Below the pieces are notes generated by a model, which saw only the letters and a list, made by a program, of their open reading frames with translations, was not told where the DNA came from and made no database searches. 21,194 bases of DNA from positions 1-21,194 of the forward strand of contig DASXCC010000170.1 in assembly GCA_036491415.1 (NCBI GenBank), given 5' to 3'. The DNA comes from JAICKN01 sp036491415. GTDB lineage: Bacteria; Acidobacteriota; Terriglobia; Terriglobales; Acidobacteriaceae. The translations under genes and the position numbers were made by a program. This document shows, one piece after another, positions 7,195 to 15,706 of the stretch (position 1 is the stretch's first letter; each line of letters starts with the position of its first letter).

Positions 7195-8166
7195 ATGAAA
7201 TATCGCAAGCTGGGCCGTACAGGTTTTGAAGTAAGCGACATCGCACACGGACTTTGGGGCATGAGCGGATGGAGCGGTTCTGCGGACACGGAGTCGCTGC
7301 AGGCATTGCAGCAGGCAGCAGACCTTGGCTGCAATTTCTTCGATACGGCCTGGGCTTACGGCGATGGGAACAGCGATGAATTGTTGGGCAAGATCATCGC
7401 GCAAAATAAAAGCAAGCGGCTTTATGCCGCGTCCAAAATCCCGCCCATGAACTTGAAGTGGCCGCCCTCCCCGCAATCGAAATACAGCGATGTTTTCCCC
7501 GCGGAGCATGTGTTCAAGTATGCGGACATGATCCGCAAGAAACTGGGTACGGATTCCATTGACGTTCTGCAATTTCACGTGTGGGACGATCGATGGACAG
7601 ACGTTCCGGAATTTCGCTCGACCGTGGAAAAATTGAAAAAAGAAAAGTGGATCCGTCATTTCGGGTTGAGCCTGAACCGCTGGGAGCCTGAGAACGGTAT
7701 TCGCGCCTGCCGCACCGGGCTCGTGGATACCGTGCAAGTCATCTACAACGTTTTTGATCAGGCCCCGGAAGATGAGTTGTTCCCGGTATGTAAGGAGCTG
7801 AATATTGGCGTGATCGCGCGCGTCCCTCTTGATGAAGGCAGCCTGGGCGGGAAAATGACGGGGGAGACAAAATTTCCCGCGACGGACTGGCGTTCGCGTT
7901 ATTTCTGCGAAGAGAACCTCATTCCAACTTTAGAGCGCGTGGATAAATTGAAGCAGATAGTTCCGCCGAACATGACTTTACCTGAACTGGCGCTGCGGTT
8001 CATTCTTTCCAATCCTGCAGTGAGCACTACGATTGCGGGCATGCGCAAGCCAGATCACGTAAAGCAGAATATTGCAGCGAGCGATGCTGGCGGTTTGGAC
8101 GCAGGTTTATTGCAGGAACTGAAAAAGCATCGCTGGGATCGCCGACCAAAAAAATGGTCTGATTAG
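7195..8166 (+). CDS. aldo/keto reductase family oxidoreductase
   Basis: NAD(P)H-dependent oxidoreductase of the AKR superfamily, cytosolic, substrate unknown. The TIM-barrel begins MKYRKLGRTGFEVSDIAHGLWGM, and the full catalytic tetrad is visible: D50, Y55, K81 and H128 (FFDTAWAYGDGNSDELLGK, ASK, FHVWD). The C-terminal cofactor region includes VSTTIAGMRKPDHVKQNI. The length of 323 aa is usual for the YajO/YccK-like (AKR11-14) groups, which include general stress reductases. Its ATG has a good ribosome site (AGGAAAGAG, 7183-7191). It stands alone: a hairpin separates it from the kinase, and it converges with galU, leaving 6 bp between stops. A role in aldehyde detoxification is only a family-level guess. 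Confidence 0.92.
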   Translation: MKYRKLGRTGFEVSDIAHGLWGMSGWSGSADTESLQALQQAADLGCNFFDTAWAYGDGNSDELLGKIIAQNKSKRLYAASKIPPMNLKWPPSPQSKYSDVFPAEHVFKYADMIRKKLGTDSIDVLQFHVWDDRWTDVPEFRSTVEKLKKEKWIRHFGLSLNRWEPENGIRACRTGLVDTVQVIYNVFDQAPEDELFPVCKELNIGVIARVPLDEGSLGGKMTGETKFPATDWRSRYFCEENLIPTLERVDKLKQIVPPNMTLPELALRFILSNPAVSTTIAGMRKPDHVKQNIAASDAGGLDAGLLQELKKHRWDRRPKKWSD

Positions 8167-8172
8167 AGTTGG

Positions 8173-9051
8173 TCAGAGCTTCAATTGTTTTAAATAATCG
8201 CGGAACTGGTCTTTTAACTCAGGCCGCTTCAAGGCAAATTCCACGGTTGCTTTCAGGAAGCCAAGTTTGTCTCCGGCATCGTGGCGTTTGCCTTCAAACA
8301 CGTATCCGTAAATCTTTTCCCGCCGCAAAAGATTTTTCAGACCGTCGGTCAACTGCAATTCGCCGCCAGCGCCTTTTTGCGTTTTTTCCAGCTCTTCAAA
8401 AATAGTCGGCGTCAGAACGTAGCGCCCGATGATAGCAAGGTTCGAGGGCGCGTCCTCGGCTTTAGGCTTTTCCACCAGGTCTTCGATCTCAAAAAGTTTT
8501 CCGTTCGAGCCGGCAACGGGTTTTGCTTTCAGCACGCCATAGGAGGAAATCGCCGGGCCATCGATCTGTTGCACGGCGATCACGGAGCTTTGTGTCTTTT
8601 CGAATACATCGATGAGTTGCTTCAGGCAGGGAACTTCAGCGTCAATCACATCATCGGCCAATAAAACTGCGAAAGGCTCATCACCCACAAGTTCGCGTGC
8701 AGTCAGTACGGCATGGCCCAGGCCCAGAGCTTCTTTCTGGCGGACATAGGCAAGATGAATCATGTCCGAAATGCGGCGGACGATATCCAGCAAATCTTTT
8801 TTCTTGCGCTCGTTGAGCATGCTTTCAAGTTCGTAACTGACATCGAAATGGTCCTCGATCGCCTGCTTCCCGCGCCCCGTGACCATTACGATCTGATCGC
8901 AACCCGCAGCCAGTGCCTCTTCCACTCCATATTGAATGATGGGCTTGTCCACGATGGGCAGCATCTCTTTGGGCTGTGCTTTGGTGGCCGGCAAAAAACG
9001 AGTGCCCAGTCCTGCGGCAGGAAATACGGCTTTGCGAACTTTCTTGCTCAT
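8173..9051 (-). CDS. galU: UTP-glucose-1-phosphate uridylyltransferase GalU
   Basis: Makes UDP-glucose from UTP and glucose-1-phosphate, for envelope polysaccharides, trehalose or glycogen. The nucleotidyltransferase signature AGLGTRFLPATKAQPKEMLP is at 13-32, ADD at 132-134 is the metal-binding part, and VEKPK is at 193-197. The length of 292 aa is standard for bacterial GalU. ATG 9051 gives the canonical N-terminus KKVRKAVFPAAG. The gene lies 37 nt after the DUF885 gene and could be the last gene of an mfd-DUF885-galU transcript. The closest alternative, a glucose-1-phosphate thymidylyltransferase, is less likely given the KEMLPIVDKPIIQYGVEEA pattern typical of GalU. Confidence 0.95.
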   Translation of the reverse strand: MSKKVRKAVFPAAGLGTRFLPATKAQPKEMLPIVDKPIIQYGVEEALAAGCDQIVMVTGRGKQAIEDHFDVSYELESMLNERKKKDLLDIVRRISDMIHLAYVRQKEALGLGHAVLTARELVGDEPFAVLLADDVIDAEVPCLKQLIDVFEKTQSSVIAVQQIDGPAISSYGVLKAKPVAGSNGKLFEIEDLVEKPKAEDAPSNLAIIGRYVLTPTIFEELEKTQKGAGGELQLTDGLKNLLRREKIYGYVFEGKRHDAGDKLGFLKATVEFALKRPELKDQFRDYLKQLKL

Positions 9052-9088
9052 TATTTATGCCTTCGAAATCAGATTCGATTCAGTACGA

Positions 9089-10813
9089 CTATAGCGTAGG
9101 GCTGTTATTTCCCAGCATCTTCTCGCGGATGATTTTAAGTGGTACCGCGCCCTGCTTCATGAACGTATCGTGAAAGTCGCGCAGGCTGTACTGGTCGCCG
9201 CGCATGGCGTGGTAGTCCTGGCGGAGTTTCATGATTTGCAGTTTTCCCACCGTATAAACAAGGTAGGTTGGGTCGGACGTGCCGCGTTTGGTTTCTTCCT
9301 CCGCGACCGGCGGAACTTGCTGGCCTTCTGTGACGAAAAATTCCTGCGCTTGTTCCATGGTCATTTTACCCGTGTGCATTTCGATGCCGACAATGAAGCG
9401 CGCGTTTCTCAGCAGTGCATCTTCCAGTTGACCGAGACGCAACTTCAAATCGCCGTTGCCGTAACCTTCATCGAGCATCATTTGCTCCGTGTAGTGCGCC
9501 CAACCTTCCTGATTGCTGTTGCAGGTGAGTAGCTTGCGCACTTTGGAGGGAGCAGTTTTAAGCCAGAGATATTGCACATAGTGGCCCGGATACACCTCGT
9601 GAACGGAAGTGCTGATGATGACGCCGCGATTGAAACCTTGCATCCATTCTTCCGTTTTCGTCGCGTCCCAGGAAGGCTCTGGCAGGGTCACGTTGAATGT
9701 GGCGTCAGGCGCTTTGGTTTCGTATGGGCCGGGTGCGTCCATGGATGCGGTCGTTAAAGCGCGCTCGAAGGGAGGCGTCTCTTCCACTTTGGGTTGCTCC
9801 ATGGAGGGCAGCGTCATAATTTGTTTCTGCACGATGAAGTCGCGCTCACCAGTAAGCACGTCGCGGAAAGTTTGCAAAAGTTGATTCGGGGCGACGTGGT
9901 CTTTTTGCAGATCAGCCAAAATATCTTTTGGATGGCGCTTGGGATCGATTTGTGCCGCTACTTCTTTGAATCGCTTCTGGTTCTCATGCAGATTCGCATA
10001 GGCAATTTCCAGGAGCTTGTCTAACGGAACATCCACCATCTCTTCATAAAGCAATTTCTTGCGGAAGTTTTCCGCGCCGATGCGAAAGTCGCCGTTGGAG
10101 ACGGGCAGCAGGTCGTTTTGGACGAAACTTTGATAGTCGGTCAGGGTCTTGATGACCGCGTCATTACTTGTCTTGAATTGCGCCAGCAGTGCGGGATCTT
10201 TTACCGATGAAAATGCATCTGGAACATCTTTTTGAAAAAAGCCGATGATGCCGGGAAGCTGCTGCAGCGCGACCTCCGTATAGACCTTGGGCGGATTTTT
10301 AAGATTTTCTCGCGCCGCTGCGAAATTCGCTGGCGCCGCACGCTCCCGATCAATCACCGCGCGCAGCCGCCCCTCTGGCGGCGCAAAGTTTCGAGCCATC
10401 AATACGAAAATGGCGTTCGAAATGCCGCTGCTGTACATGTCCGGATTCTTCTTCCACATCTGGACGTCATTTAATTCCAGCAAACGAGCTTGAATCGCAT
10501 TGATGACGAGCTGGCGATCGGCAATTGTGTCATCGGTCAAAGGCAGTGTTGAAATCTTTTCAAACCGGGCCTTGAAGTCATTCAGCTGTGTAACTTCTGC
10601 CGCGGCCGCCTTCGCGGAATAATCTTCCAGCTTGTGGTCGTACTGGTGAAACCCGTTGAGCGTTCCATCTGAAGGATGGAACTGGAACCGAAAATCGAAA
10701 TATTCATCCACCAGCGCATTGAAAGAATGTGTTTGCGGATGAGAGCTGGCATACGCGGACAGCGAAAGAAGGGAGACCAATACCGCAGAGAGTGCTGCGA
10801 CGGCTTTATTCAT
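9089..10813 (-). CDS. exported DUF885 family protein, probable zinc metallopeptidase
   Basis: A 574-aa secreted or periplasmic protein of the DUF885 family. The N-terminus MNKAVAALSAVLVSLLSLSAYASS is a clear signal peptide with a likely cut after AYA. The zinc-type motif HEVYPGH lies at about 405-411, and EGWAHYTEQM at about 436-445 supplies a probable third ligand; together they resemble thermolysin/M32-like gluzincins, and some members are described as carboxypeptidase-like. The start at ATG 10813 has an excellent ribosome site (GGAGAAG, 10817-10823 on the minus strand). An in-frame TTG at 10831 would only add six residues before the signal peptide and is rejected. It starts 28 nt after the mfd stop and may be co-transcribed with it, though there is no known functional link. 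The peptidase activity is a family inference; the substrate is unknown. Confidence 0.9.
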   Translation of the reverse strand: MNKAVAALSAVLVSLLSLSAYASSHPQTHSFNALVDEYFDFRFQFHPSDGTLNGFHQYDHKLEDYSAKAAAAEVTQLNDFKARFEKISTLPLTDDTIADRQLVINAIQARLLELNDVQMWKKNPDMYSSGISNAIFVLMARNFAPPEGRLRAVIDRERAAPANFAAARENLKNPPKVYTEVALQQLPGIIGFFQKDVPDAFSSVKDPALLAQFKTSNDAVIKTLTDYQSFVQNDLLPVSNGDFRIGAENFRKKLLYEEMVDVPLDKLLEIAYANLHENQKRFKEVAAQIDPKRHPKDILADLQKDHVAPNQLLQTFRDVLTGERDFIVQKQIMTLPSMEQPKVEETPPFERALTTASMDAPGPYETKAPDATFNVTLPEPSWDATKTEEWMQGFNRGVIISTSVHEVYPGHYVQYLWLKTAPSKVRKLLTCNSNQEGWAHYTEQMMLDEGYGNGDLKLRLGQLEDALLRNARFIVGIEMHTGKMTMEQAQEFFVTEGQQVPPVAEEETKRGTSDPTYLVYTVGKLQIMKLRQDYHAMRGDQYSLRDFHDTFMKQGAVPLKIIREKMLGNNSPTL

Positions 10814-10841
10814 TTTCTTCTCCGAAAACAACGGACAGAAA

Positions 10842-13800
10842 CTATGTAGCTACAGGCGTAACTTTTTCTGGACTCAATTCTTCCAGCAGATTTCGTAATT
10901 GTGCAAGAACTTCCGCTGGCGCCGTGGACTTACAAACGAATTTTAACGTTCCGTCGGGGCTAAATTGCGACCCGCGCTGCGAAGCAACAAATTGCGCAAG
11001 CTTTCCTGGGTCAATGTCCGCATTCTGCTTGAACTTGATGTTCAAAACGTCGCGTTTGCGATCAATGGAAATAATTCCCACCTGGGAACATAGAAGCTTC
11101 AACGCCGCATACTCCAAAAGGTTGTTCACCGCTGCAGGCAATTCTCCGTAACGGTCCTGCAATTCTGAGCGAACGTCGTTCCATTGCGCTTCGGTCTCGA
11201 CGCCCGCCAAACGTTTGTACATGCGCAGACGTTGATTTTCTTCGGCGATGTATTCTCCTGGGATGCGGATGTTCAGGCCTAGATTCATCTGCAGGGTTGT
11301 TTCTTCCCGCGAGACTTCGCCCTTCATCTCGCGCATCGCGCGGTCGAGCATCTGCGTGTAGAGCTCAAAGCCGATGGCTTCGATGTGGCCGCTTTGTTCT
11401 CCCCCGAGCAAGTTGCCCGCTCCGCGAAGTTCCAGGTCGAGCGCGGCGATTTTGAAGCCGGCGCCGAGGTCGGAGAATTCCTTTAAAGCCGCAAGCCTGC
11501 GCCGCGCAATGGGAGTGAGTTCAATTTGCGCGGGAATTAAAAGATACGCATAAGCCCGGCGGTTGGAGCGGCCAACCCGCCCGCGCAACTGGTACAGCTC
11601 CGAAAGGCCCATGCGCTCGGCGCGATTAATAAAGATGGTATTGCAAAGCGGGATGTCGAGCCCGTTTTCAATAATCGTCGTCGCAACCAGAATGTCGGCC
11701 TCGTGATGCATGAATTTCAGCATCACTTTTTCCAGTTCACCTTCCGCCATCTGCCCGTGGCCGACGGTAATTCGCGCGCGGGGCGCAAGTTCCTGCAGTT
11801 TCGCGGCGATCTCCCAGATCGTATCCACGCGATTGTGTACGAAATAAACTTGTCCGCCACGGTCGAGTTCCTGGTCGATCGCCGAACGAATTAATTTTTC
11901 GTCCCAACTGGCGACTACAGTCTGAATGGCGATGCGGTCTTTCGGAGGCGTCTCAATCACGCTCATATCACGCAGCCCCACAAGCGACATGTGCAACGTG
12001 CGCGGAATGGGCGTCGCCGACATGGTGAGCACATCCACTTGTTTTTTCATCTGCTTGATGCGTTCTTTGTGGCGCACGCCGAAACGCTGCTCTTCGTCCA
12101 CGATCAAAAGCCCAAGATCGGCGAATTTAATATCTTTCGACAGCAAGCGGTGCGTACCGACGAGAATGTCGATCTTTCCTGTTTCCAGCTTCTGCAAAAT
12201 TTCTTTTTGCTGCTTGGCATTGCGGAAGCGGCTGATCATTTCAATCGTGACCGGGAACGCCGCAAAGCGCTGCTTGAAAGTTTCGTAATGCTGAAACGCA
12301 AGCACCGTCGTCGGAGCCAGCAATGCGACCTGTCGATTGTCATTCACCGCCTTGAACGCCGCTCGCATGGCAACTTCTGTTTTGCCGTAGCCTACGTCGC
12401 CGCAAAGTAATCGGTCCATCGGCTGCGCGGATTCCATGTCGCGTTTTACGTCGGCGATAGCATACGCCTGGTCGTCGGTTTCGGTGTACTCAAAGGCGTC
12501 TTCGAACTCACGCATCCAATCGTTGTCGTCAGGATAAGCATGACCTTTGGCTGCCGCGCGCTCGGCATAAAGCTTGAGCAATTCATCGGTCATGTCAGCC
12601 ATCGCCTTGCGCACACGCGCCTTGGTTTTGGACCACGCGGCTGTACCCAGATGATTGAGCGGAGGCTTCACGCCTTCCGACGAACGATACTTCTGCACCA
12701 GGTCGAGCCGCGTCAGGGGAACATACAAACGCGCGCCTTCAGCGTATTCCAGCAGCATCAGTTCAATGGTGCTGTCGTCCTGCTGAATTTCCTTGAGGCC
12801 GGAATACTGACCGATGCCATGTTCGACGTGGACCACGTAGTCTCCGACCTGCAAATCGCGGAAGTCGGAAAGGAAGGCCGAGGTCTTGGATTTCGACCGC
12901 TGCGGACGCGCGACCACCGCATCCGATTCATCAAACAGATCACGCGAACCGAAGATGGAAAGATTGGCTTCGGGCAGCAAAGCGCCGTCAGGGATATATG
13001 CTTTTACCAGCGTGACCGCGAGCACGTCTCCGGTGAAATAAGAAGTCTCATCGGCGTAACTTTCTCCGGTGCGGGTGCGTGTGCCAAGACGATAAGAAAT
13101 GCCGTATTCGCCGAATACATCTGCCAGGCGTTCGAGTTCCCCAAGATTCGGCACCGCCACTAAAACGCGTTTTCCTTCCGCGATCTGTGTTTTGGCTTCT
13201 TCCAGCAAAGAGGGGATCGCTCCGTGAAAACGTGGAGCAGGCTGCGATTGGAGCGTGACCGTCGTGGACGCATCCGCATGCGCGATCTCCAGATATTCAA
13301 AGTCTGCGCCGCGTGAAGATTGAATCTTCGCCCAGGCTTCCTTCGGAGATAGATAAAGATCCGTGGGGCGAACTAAGTTTCCAATTTCGCTTCGTTCGTG
13401 CGCTTCTTCGATGCGGCCCCATATCCGGTCAATCTCGTCTTTGAGTTGCTCGGGTTCATCCGCAAGCACGACCGCATGGGGCATGAGCTCGAACAGATTT
13501 TTCTCGGCGCCTGCGACCGGAGCATAAAATTCCCAGCCGGGAAAAACGGTCGCGCCGCCGGACCGGATCGCCTGCTCGATCACTTCCTCGCTGCCGCTGA
13601 TTCGTTTGCCGGAAAGCCGCGCGTGGATGGCGCCAAGCATGTGCTCACTGACTGGAGTTTCCGTGAGTGGCAGAAGCAACGCTTCATCCACGGGGTCAGA
13701 CGATCGCTGGGTTCCCGGATCGAAGCGGCGAATGGATTCCACTTCGCCTCCGAACAACTCAATGCGCACGGGCCGCTCGGCTTCCGGAGAATACACATCG

Positions 13801-14375
13801 AGAATACCGCCGCGCGCAGCGTATTCCCCGGGCATTTCCACGACGTCGACCGCGGTATAGCCGACCGAATTCAGGTGGAAGAGCAGCGTGTCGTTCTCCA
13901 CCGTGTCGCCTTTGCGAATGGAGCGGGCGAGGTCCGCGTAGTATTCGGGATCTCGCAGGCGAAGCGTTGCAGCCGTTACCGGCGCAATTACGATATTCGC
14001 TGCGCCGGTCGCGATCTTCCAAAGTGCTCCGGCGCGCTGTTCCTGAATTTCCGGATGCGGAGAAAGGTTCTGGAACGGCAAAACATCGCGCGCGGGGAAA
14101 AACACAACGGATTCCGGATCAATTGTTCCTCGCAACTCACAAAACGCTTGAATCACAGGCAGCAGGTCTTCGCCTTCACGATTGCTCTGCACTAATAAAA
14201 GGAGCGGACGCTCCACAGCTTTATGCAGCAGCGTCGAAATAAGCGCTTTCGCCGTGGGATTAAGTCCAGAGACACGTATACGCCCCGTGCCCTCTTTCAG
14301 ATGGGAGGCAACACGCATCAATGCGGGCAAAACTTCGGCGTCCGCAAAGATTTCGCGGACGAAGGGAAGAACCAT
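10842..14375 (-). CDS. mfd: transcription-repair coupling factor Mfd
   Basis: An ATP-dependent translocase that removes RNA polymerase stalled at DNA damage and recruits UvrA. All modules of this 1177-aa protein appear in order. A UvrB-like N-terminal region spans about 35-300. The RNA-polymerase interaction (CarD-like) domain is at about 505-575 (DLQVGDYVVHVEHGIGQYSG). The SF2 motor has Walker A GDVGYGKTE (659-667), DEEQRFG (760-766), SATPIPRT (786-793) and QLRGRVGRS (929-937). The C-terminal TRCF domain runs from about 1030 and ends in a regulatory region. Length and motifs match active Mfd. ATG 14375 has only a weak GGTG upstream. It heads a minus-strand run followed at 28 nt by the DUF885 gene. 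RecG shares the motor but lacks the UvrB-like and CarD-like parts. Confidence 0.97.
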   Translation of the reverse strand: MVLPFVREIFADAEVLPALMRVASHLKEGTGRIRVSGLNPTAKALISTLLHKAVERPLLLLVQSNREGEDLLPVIQAFCELRGTIDPESVVFFPARDVLPFQNLSPHPEIQEQRAGALWKIATGAANIVIAPVTAATLRLRDPEYYADLARSIRKGDTVENDTLLFHLNSVGYTAVDVVEMPGEYAARGGILDVYSPEAERPVRIELFGGEVESIRRFDPGTQRSSDPVDEALLLPLTETPVSEHMLGAIHARLSGKRISGSEEVIEQAIRSGGATVFPGWEFYAPVAGAEKNLFELMPHAVVLADEPEQLKDEIDRIWGRIEEAHERSEIGNLVRPTDLYLSPKEAWAKIQSSRGADFEYLEIAHADASTTVTLQSQPAPRFHGAIPSLLEEAKTQIAEGKRVLVAVPNLGELERLADVFGEYGISYRLGTRTRTGESYADETSYFTGDVLAVTLVKAYIPDGALLPEANLSIFGSRDLFDESDAVVARPQRSKSKTSAFLSDFRDLQVGDYVVHVEHGIGQYSGLKEIQQDDSTIELMLLEYAEGARLYVPLTRLDLVQKYRSSEGVKPPLNHLGTAAWSKTKARVRKAMADMTDELLKLYAERAAAKGHAYPDDNDWMREFEDAFEYTETDDQAYAIADVKRDMESAQPMDRLLCGDVGYGKTEVAMRAAFKAVNDNRQVALLAPTTVLAFQHYETFKQRFAAFPVTIEMISRFRNAKQQKEILQKLETGKIDILVGTHRLLSKDIKFADLGLLIVDEEQRFGVRHKERIKQMKKQVDVLTMSATPIPRTLHMSLVGLRDMSVIETPPKDRIAIQTVVASWDEKLIRSAIDQELDRGGQVYFVHNRVDTIWEIAAKLQELAPRARITVGHGQMAEGELEKVMLKFMHHEADILVATTIIENGLDIPLCNTIFINRAERMGLSELYQLRGRVGRSNRRAYAYLLIPAQIELTPIARRRLAALKEFSDLGAGFKIAALDLELRGAGNLLGGEQSGHIEAIGFELYTQMLDRAMREMKGEVSREETTLQMNLGLNIRIPGEYIAEENQRLRMYKRLAGVETEAQWNDVRSELQDRYGELPAAVNNLLEYAALKLLCSQVGIISIDRKRDVLNIKFKQNADIDPGKLAQFVASQRGSQFSPDGTLKFVCKSTAPAEVLAQLRNLLEELSPEKVTPVAT

Positions 14376-14431
14376 TGCACCAATAGTTTATCAGCGAATT
14401 GCGGGTGGAAGATCGCGGAAGAATAAACACA

Positions 14432-14462
14432 CCCGGTAGCGGCCGGAAAAAGCCGCTCCGGG
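14432..14462 (-). terminator. strong hairpin between the barrel gene and mfd
   Basis: CCCGG (14432-14436) plus AGCGGC (14438-14443) pair with GCCGCT (14452-14457) plus CCGGG (14458-14462), an 11-bp stem with one bulged T and an 8-nt loop. It starts just after the barrel gene stop on the minus strand. The sequence after it on that strand (TGTGTTTATTC) is T-rich but not a true T-tract. It most likely ends the barrel transcript before mfd; a REP-like element is the alternative. Confidence 0.5.
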
Positions 14463-14470
14463 AATATGTT

Positions 14471-15025
14471 CTAGAAGTGGAAAACCACGCCGGTGGAGAA
14501 GCGGAAGTTGTTTTGCGTGGCGCTGAAGAATCGCGTTTGTAATTCGTCGGCCTGAAAGCGCCAGGCGATCAGAGGGATCAAGTGGTAATCAATGCCTCCG
14601 CCGAACGCGTCCGCCAGCGAAGTGTCGGAGCCGGACCCGGCGAATCCAGTAATCATTCCGCTGGTATGTCCTACCCCGATGAGCGCGTGCGCAAAAGGAC
14701 GGAACTTTCCCACCGAGAATGAAACCCGCGGGCCGAACGTTGCCGTCAACACCTTTGAATTGTAGGAGCAGGGCGTCAGACCGCAAACGTCGAATAAATT
14801 TTGCGTGCCGTAATACCCGCCGACGTCAGCAACGATTCCAACGAATGGAAAAATCTTACCTTCCAATGATCCATTCCAGCCGTTCAAATTTGCGCGGTTG
14901 GATGAATTTGTATCCGCATTAAAATACGAATATCCGAGGAAAATATTGCCGCTTGGCGGCACCTGTGCGTTCGCGAACGCGGTGAAGGCCAATGTGGCGA
15001 TAAGAATGGCAAAAACTCGTCGCAT
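14471..15025 (-). CDS. small outer-membrane beta-barrel protein (OmpA/OmpW-like)
   Basis: A 184-aa exported protein. Residues 1-20 are a signal peptide (MRRVFAILIATLAFTAFANA, cut before QVPP). The mature part has alternating hydrophobic/polar strands rich in Gly, aromatic and Asn residues, such as GNIFLGYSYFN, GIVADVGGYYG and FRPFAHALIGVGHTS, as in 8-stranded barrels. It ends in VVFHF, the terminal aromatic typical for recognition by the BAM machinery. A two-cysteine segment (CGLTPC) may form a disulphide in one loop. ATG 15025 has a good ribosome site (AGGAGAA at 15032-15038, minus strand). It is probably monocistronic, with the hairpin at 14432-14462 behind it. No periplasmic peptidoglycan-binding domain follows the barrel, so it is not a full OmpA. 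The role (adhesion, surface, pore) cannot be told. Confidence 0.85.
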   Translation of the reverse strand: MRRVFAILIATLAFTAFANAQVPPSGNIFLGYSYFNADTNSSNRANLNGWNGSLEGKIFPFVGIVADVGGYYGTQNLFDVCGLTPCSYNSKVLTATFGPRVSFSVGKFRPFAHALIGVGHTSGMITGFAGSGSDTSLADAFGGGIDYHLIPLIAWRFQADELQTRFFSATQNNFRFSTGVVFHF

Positions 15026-15205
15026 GAAGCGTTCTCCTGAAGAGTTCGTGGATTTTTAACAGTTCATTAGATGCTACACAGGGCAAAAGCAGAGAAAGGA
15101 AAAATCTTTTTGGCTAGACCCTTTAGTAACTAATTTTCATCAGATTTTTATGGTCCAACTATCGAATTTACCGCGTCCAATCTTTATGATGTACGGGTGA
15201 ACGAT
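15026..15205. promoter_or_regulatory. divergent spacer between barrel and STAS genes
   Basis: An AT-rich region carrying promoters for both genes. On the plus side TATGAT (15185-15190) is a good -10 match, only 7 nt before GTG 15197 and 16 nt before ATG 15206, with a poor -35 (TCGAAT, 15162-15167). If used, the STAS message would start with almost no leader. Confidence 0.35.
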
Positions 15206-15655
15206 ATGCAAGCTGTAGTAGATTTTCCATCTAGCCAAATTTTCACCCAGGAAGAAGTCCGGGAGAAGAAGTTGAACCTCAGTTTTGAAGTCGCGAGCTA
15301 TGAAGGCGCAACGGTCCTCCGTTGTCAGGGCCGGATTGTGTTTCGCGATGAAGCATTGGCGCTTTCCGCAAAGGTTGCAGACCTGCTTCCGCAAAGCCGC
15401 CAGGTTGTGATTGATCTTTCCGGTGTCGAAACAATTGATAGCGCCGGTCTCGGAGAATTGGTCGTCGCTTTTATGTCCGGTCAAATCACCAGCATTCCGG
15501 TAAAGCTGGCATCGCCCAATCGCCTGGTGCGGAAAATTTTGGAAATTACGAATTTAAATTCGGTGATTGAAGTTTATGAACAGGTTAAGGACGCTGTGAC
15601 CAGTCGAAAATCTACAGTGGTTGCCACCGCGCAGGGTTTCGGCGCCGGGCTTTAA
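15206..15655 (+). CDS. STAS-domain anti-sigma factor antagonist (SpoIIAA/RsbV-like)
   Basis: A 149-aa cytosolic regulator. The STAS fold begins after about 25 residues (LNLSFEVASYEGATVLRCQGRI) and contains VVIDLSGVETIDSAGLGELV. The serine of DSAGLG (residue 79 from ATG 15206) is the position phosphorylated in SpoIIAA-type proteins by an anti-sigma kinase and restored by a SpoIIE/RsbU phosphatase. An N-terminal extension and a Ser/Ala/Gly-rich tail flank the domain. Start choice: GTG 15197 also opens the frame, but GGTGA (15196-15200) is a Shine-Dalgarno variant at good spacing from ATG 15206, so I prefer ATG. No RsbW-type kinase gene is adjacent. The phosphatase at 363-1445 could act on it, a guess from family roles only. 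Confidence 0.9.
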   Translation: MQAVVDFPSSQIFTQEEVREKKLNLSFEVASYEGATVLRCQGRIVFRDEALALSAKVADLLPQSRQVVIDLSGVETIDSAGLGELVVAFMSGQITSIPVKLASPNRLVRKILEITNLNSVIEVYEQVKDAVTSRKSTVVATAQGFGAGL

Positions 15656-15706
15656 TCGTCAATCGTCACCCCAAAAGCATCCATCGCGAAAATCCAATTT
15701 CCAGAA

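Noticed and set aside
12540..14242. Long plus-strand open frames of 190-265 codons
   Set aside because: They are antisense to mfd, whose domains span this region without a break.
15197..15205. GTG start for the STAS gene and a leaderless transcript from TATGAT at 15185
   Set aside because: GGTGA at 15196-15200 is well placed for ATG 15206, and the -35 is poor; kept only as an alternative.
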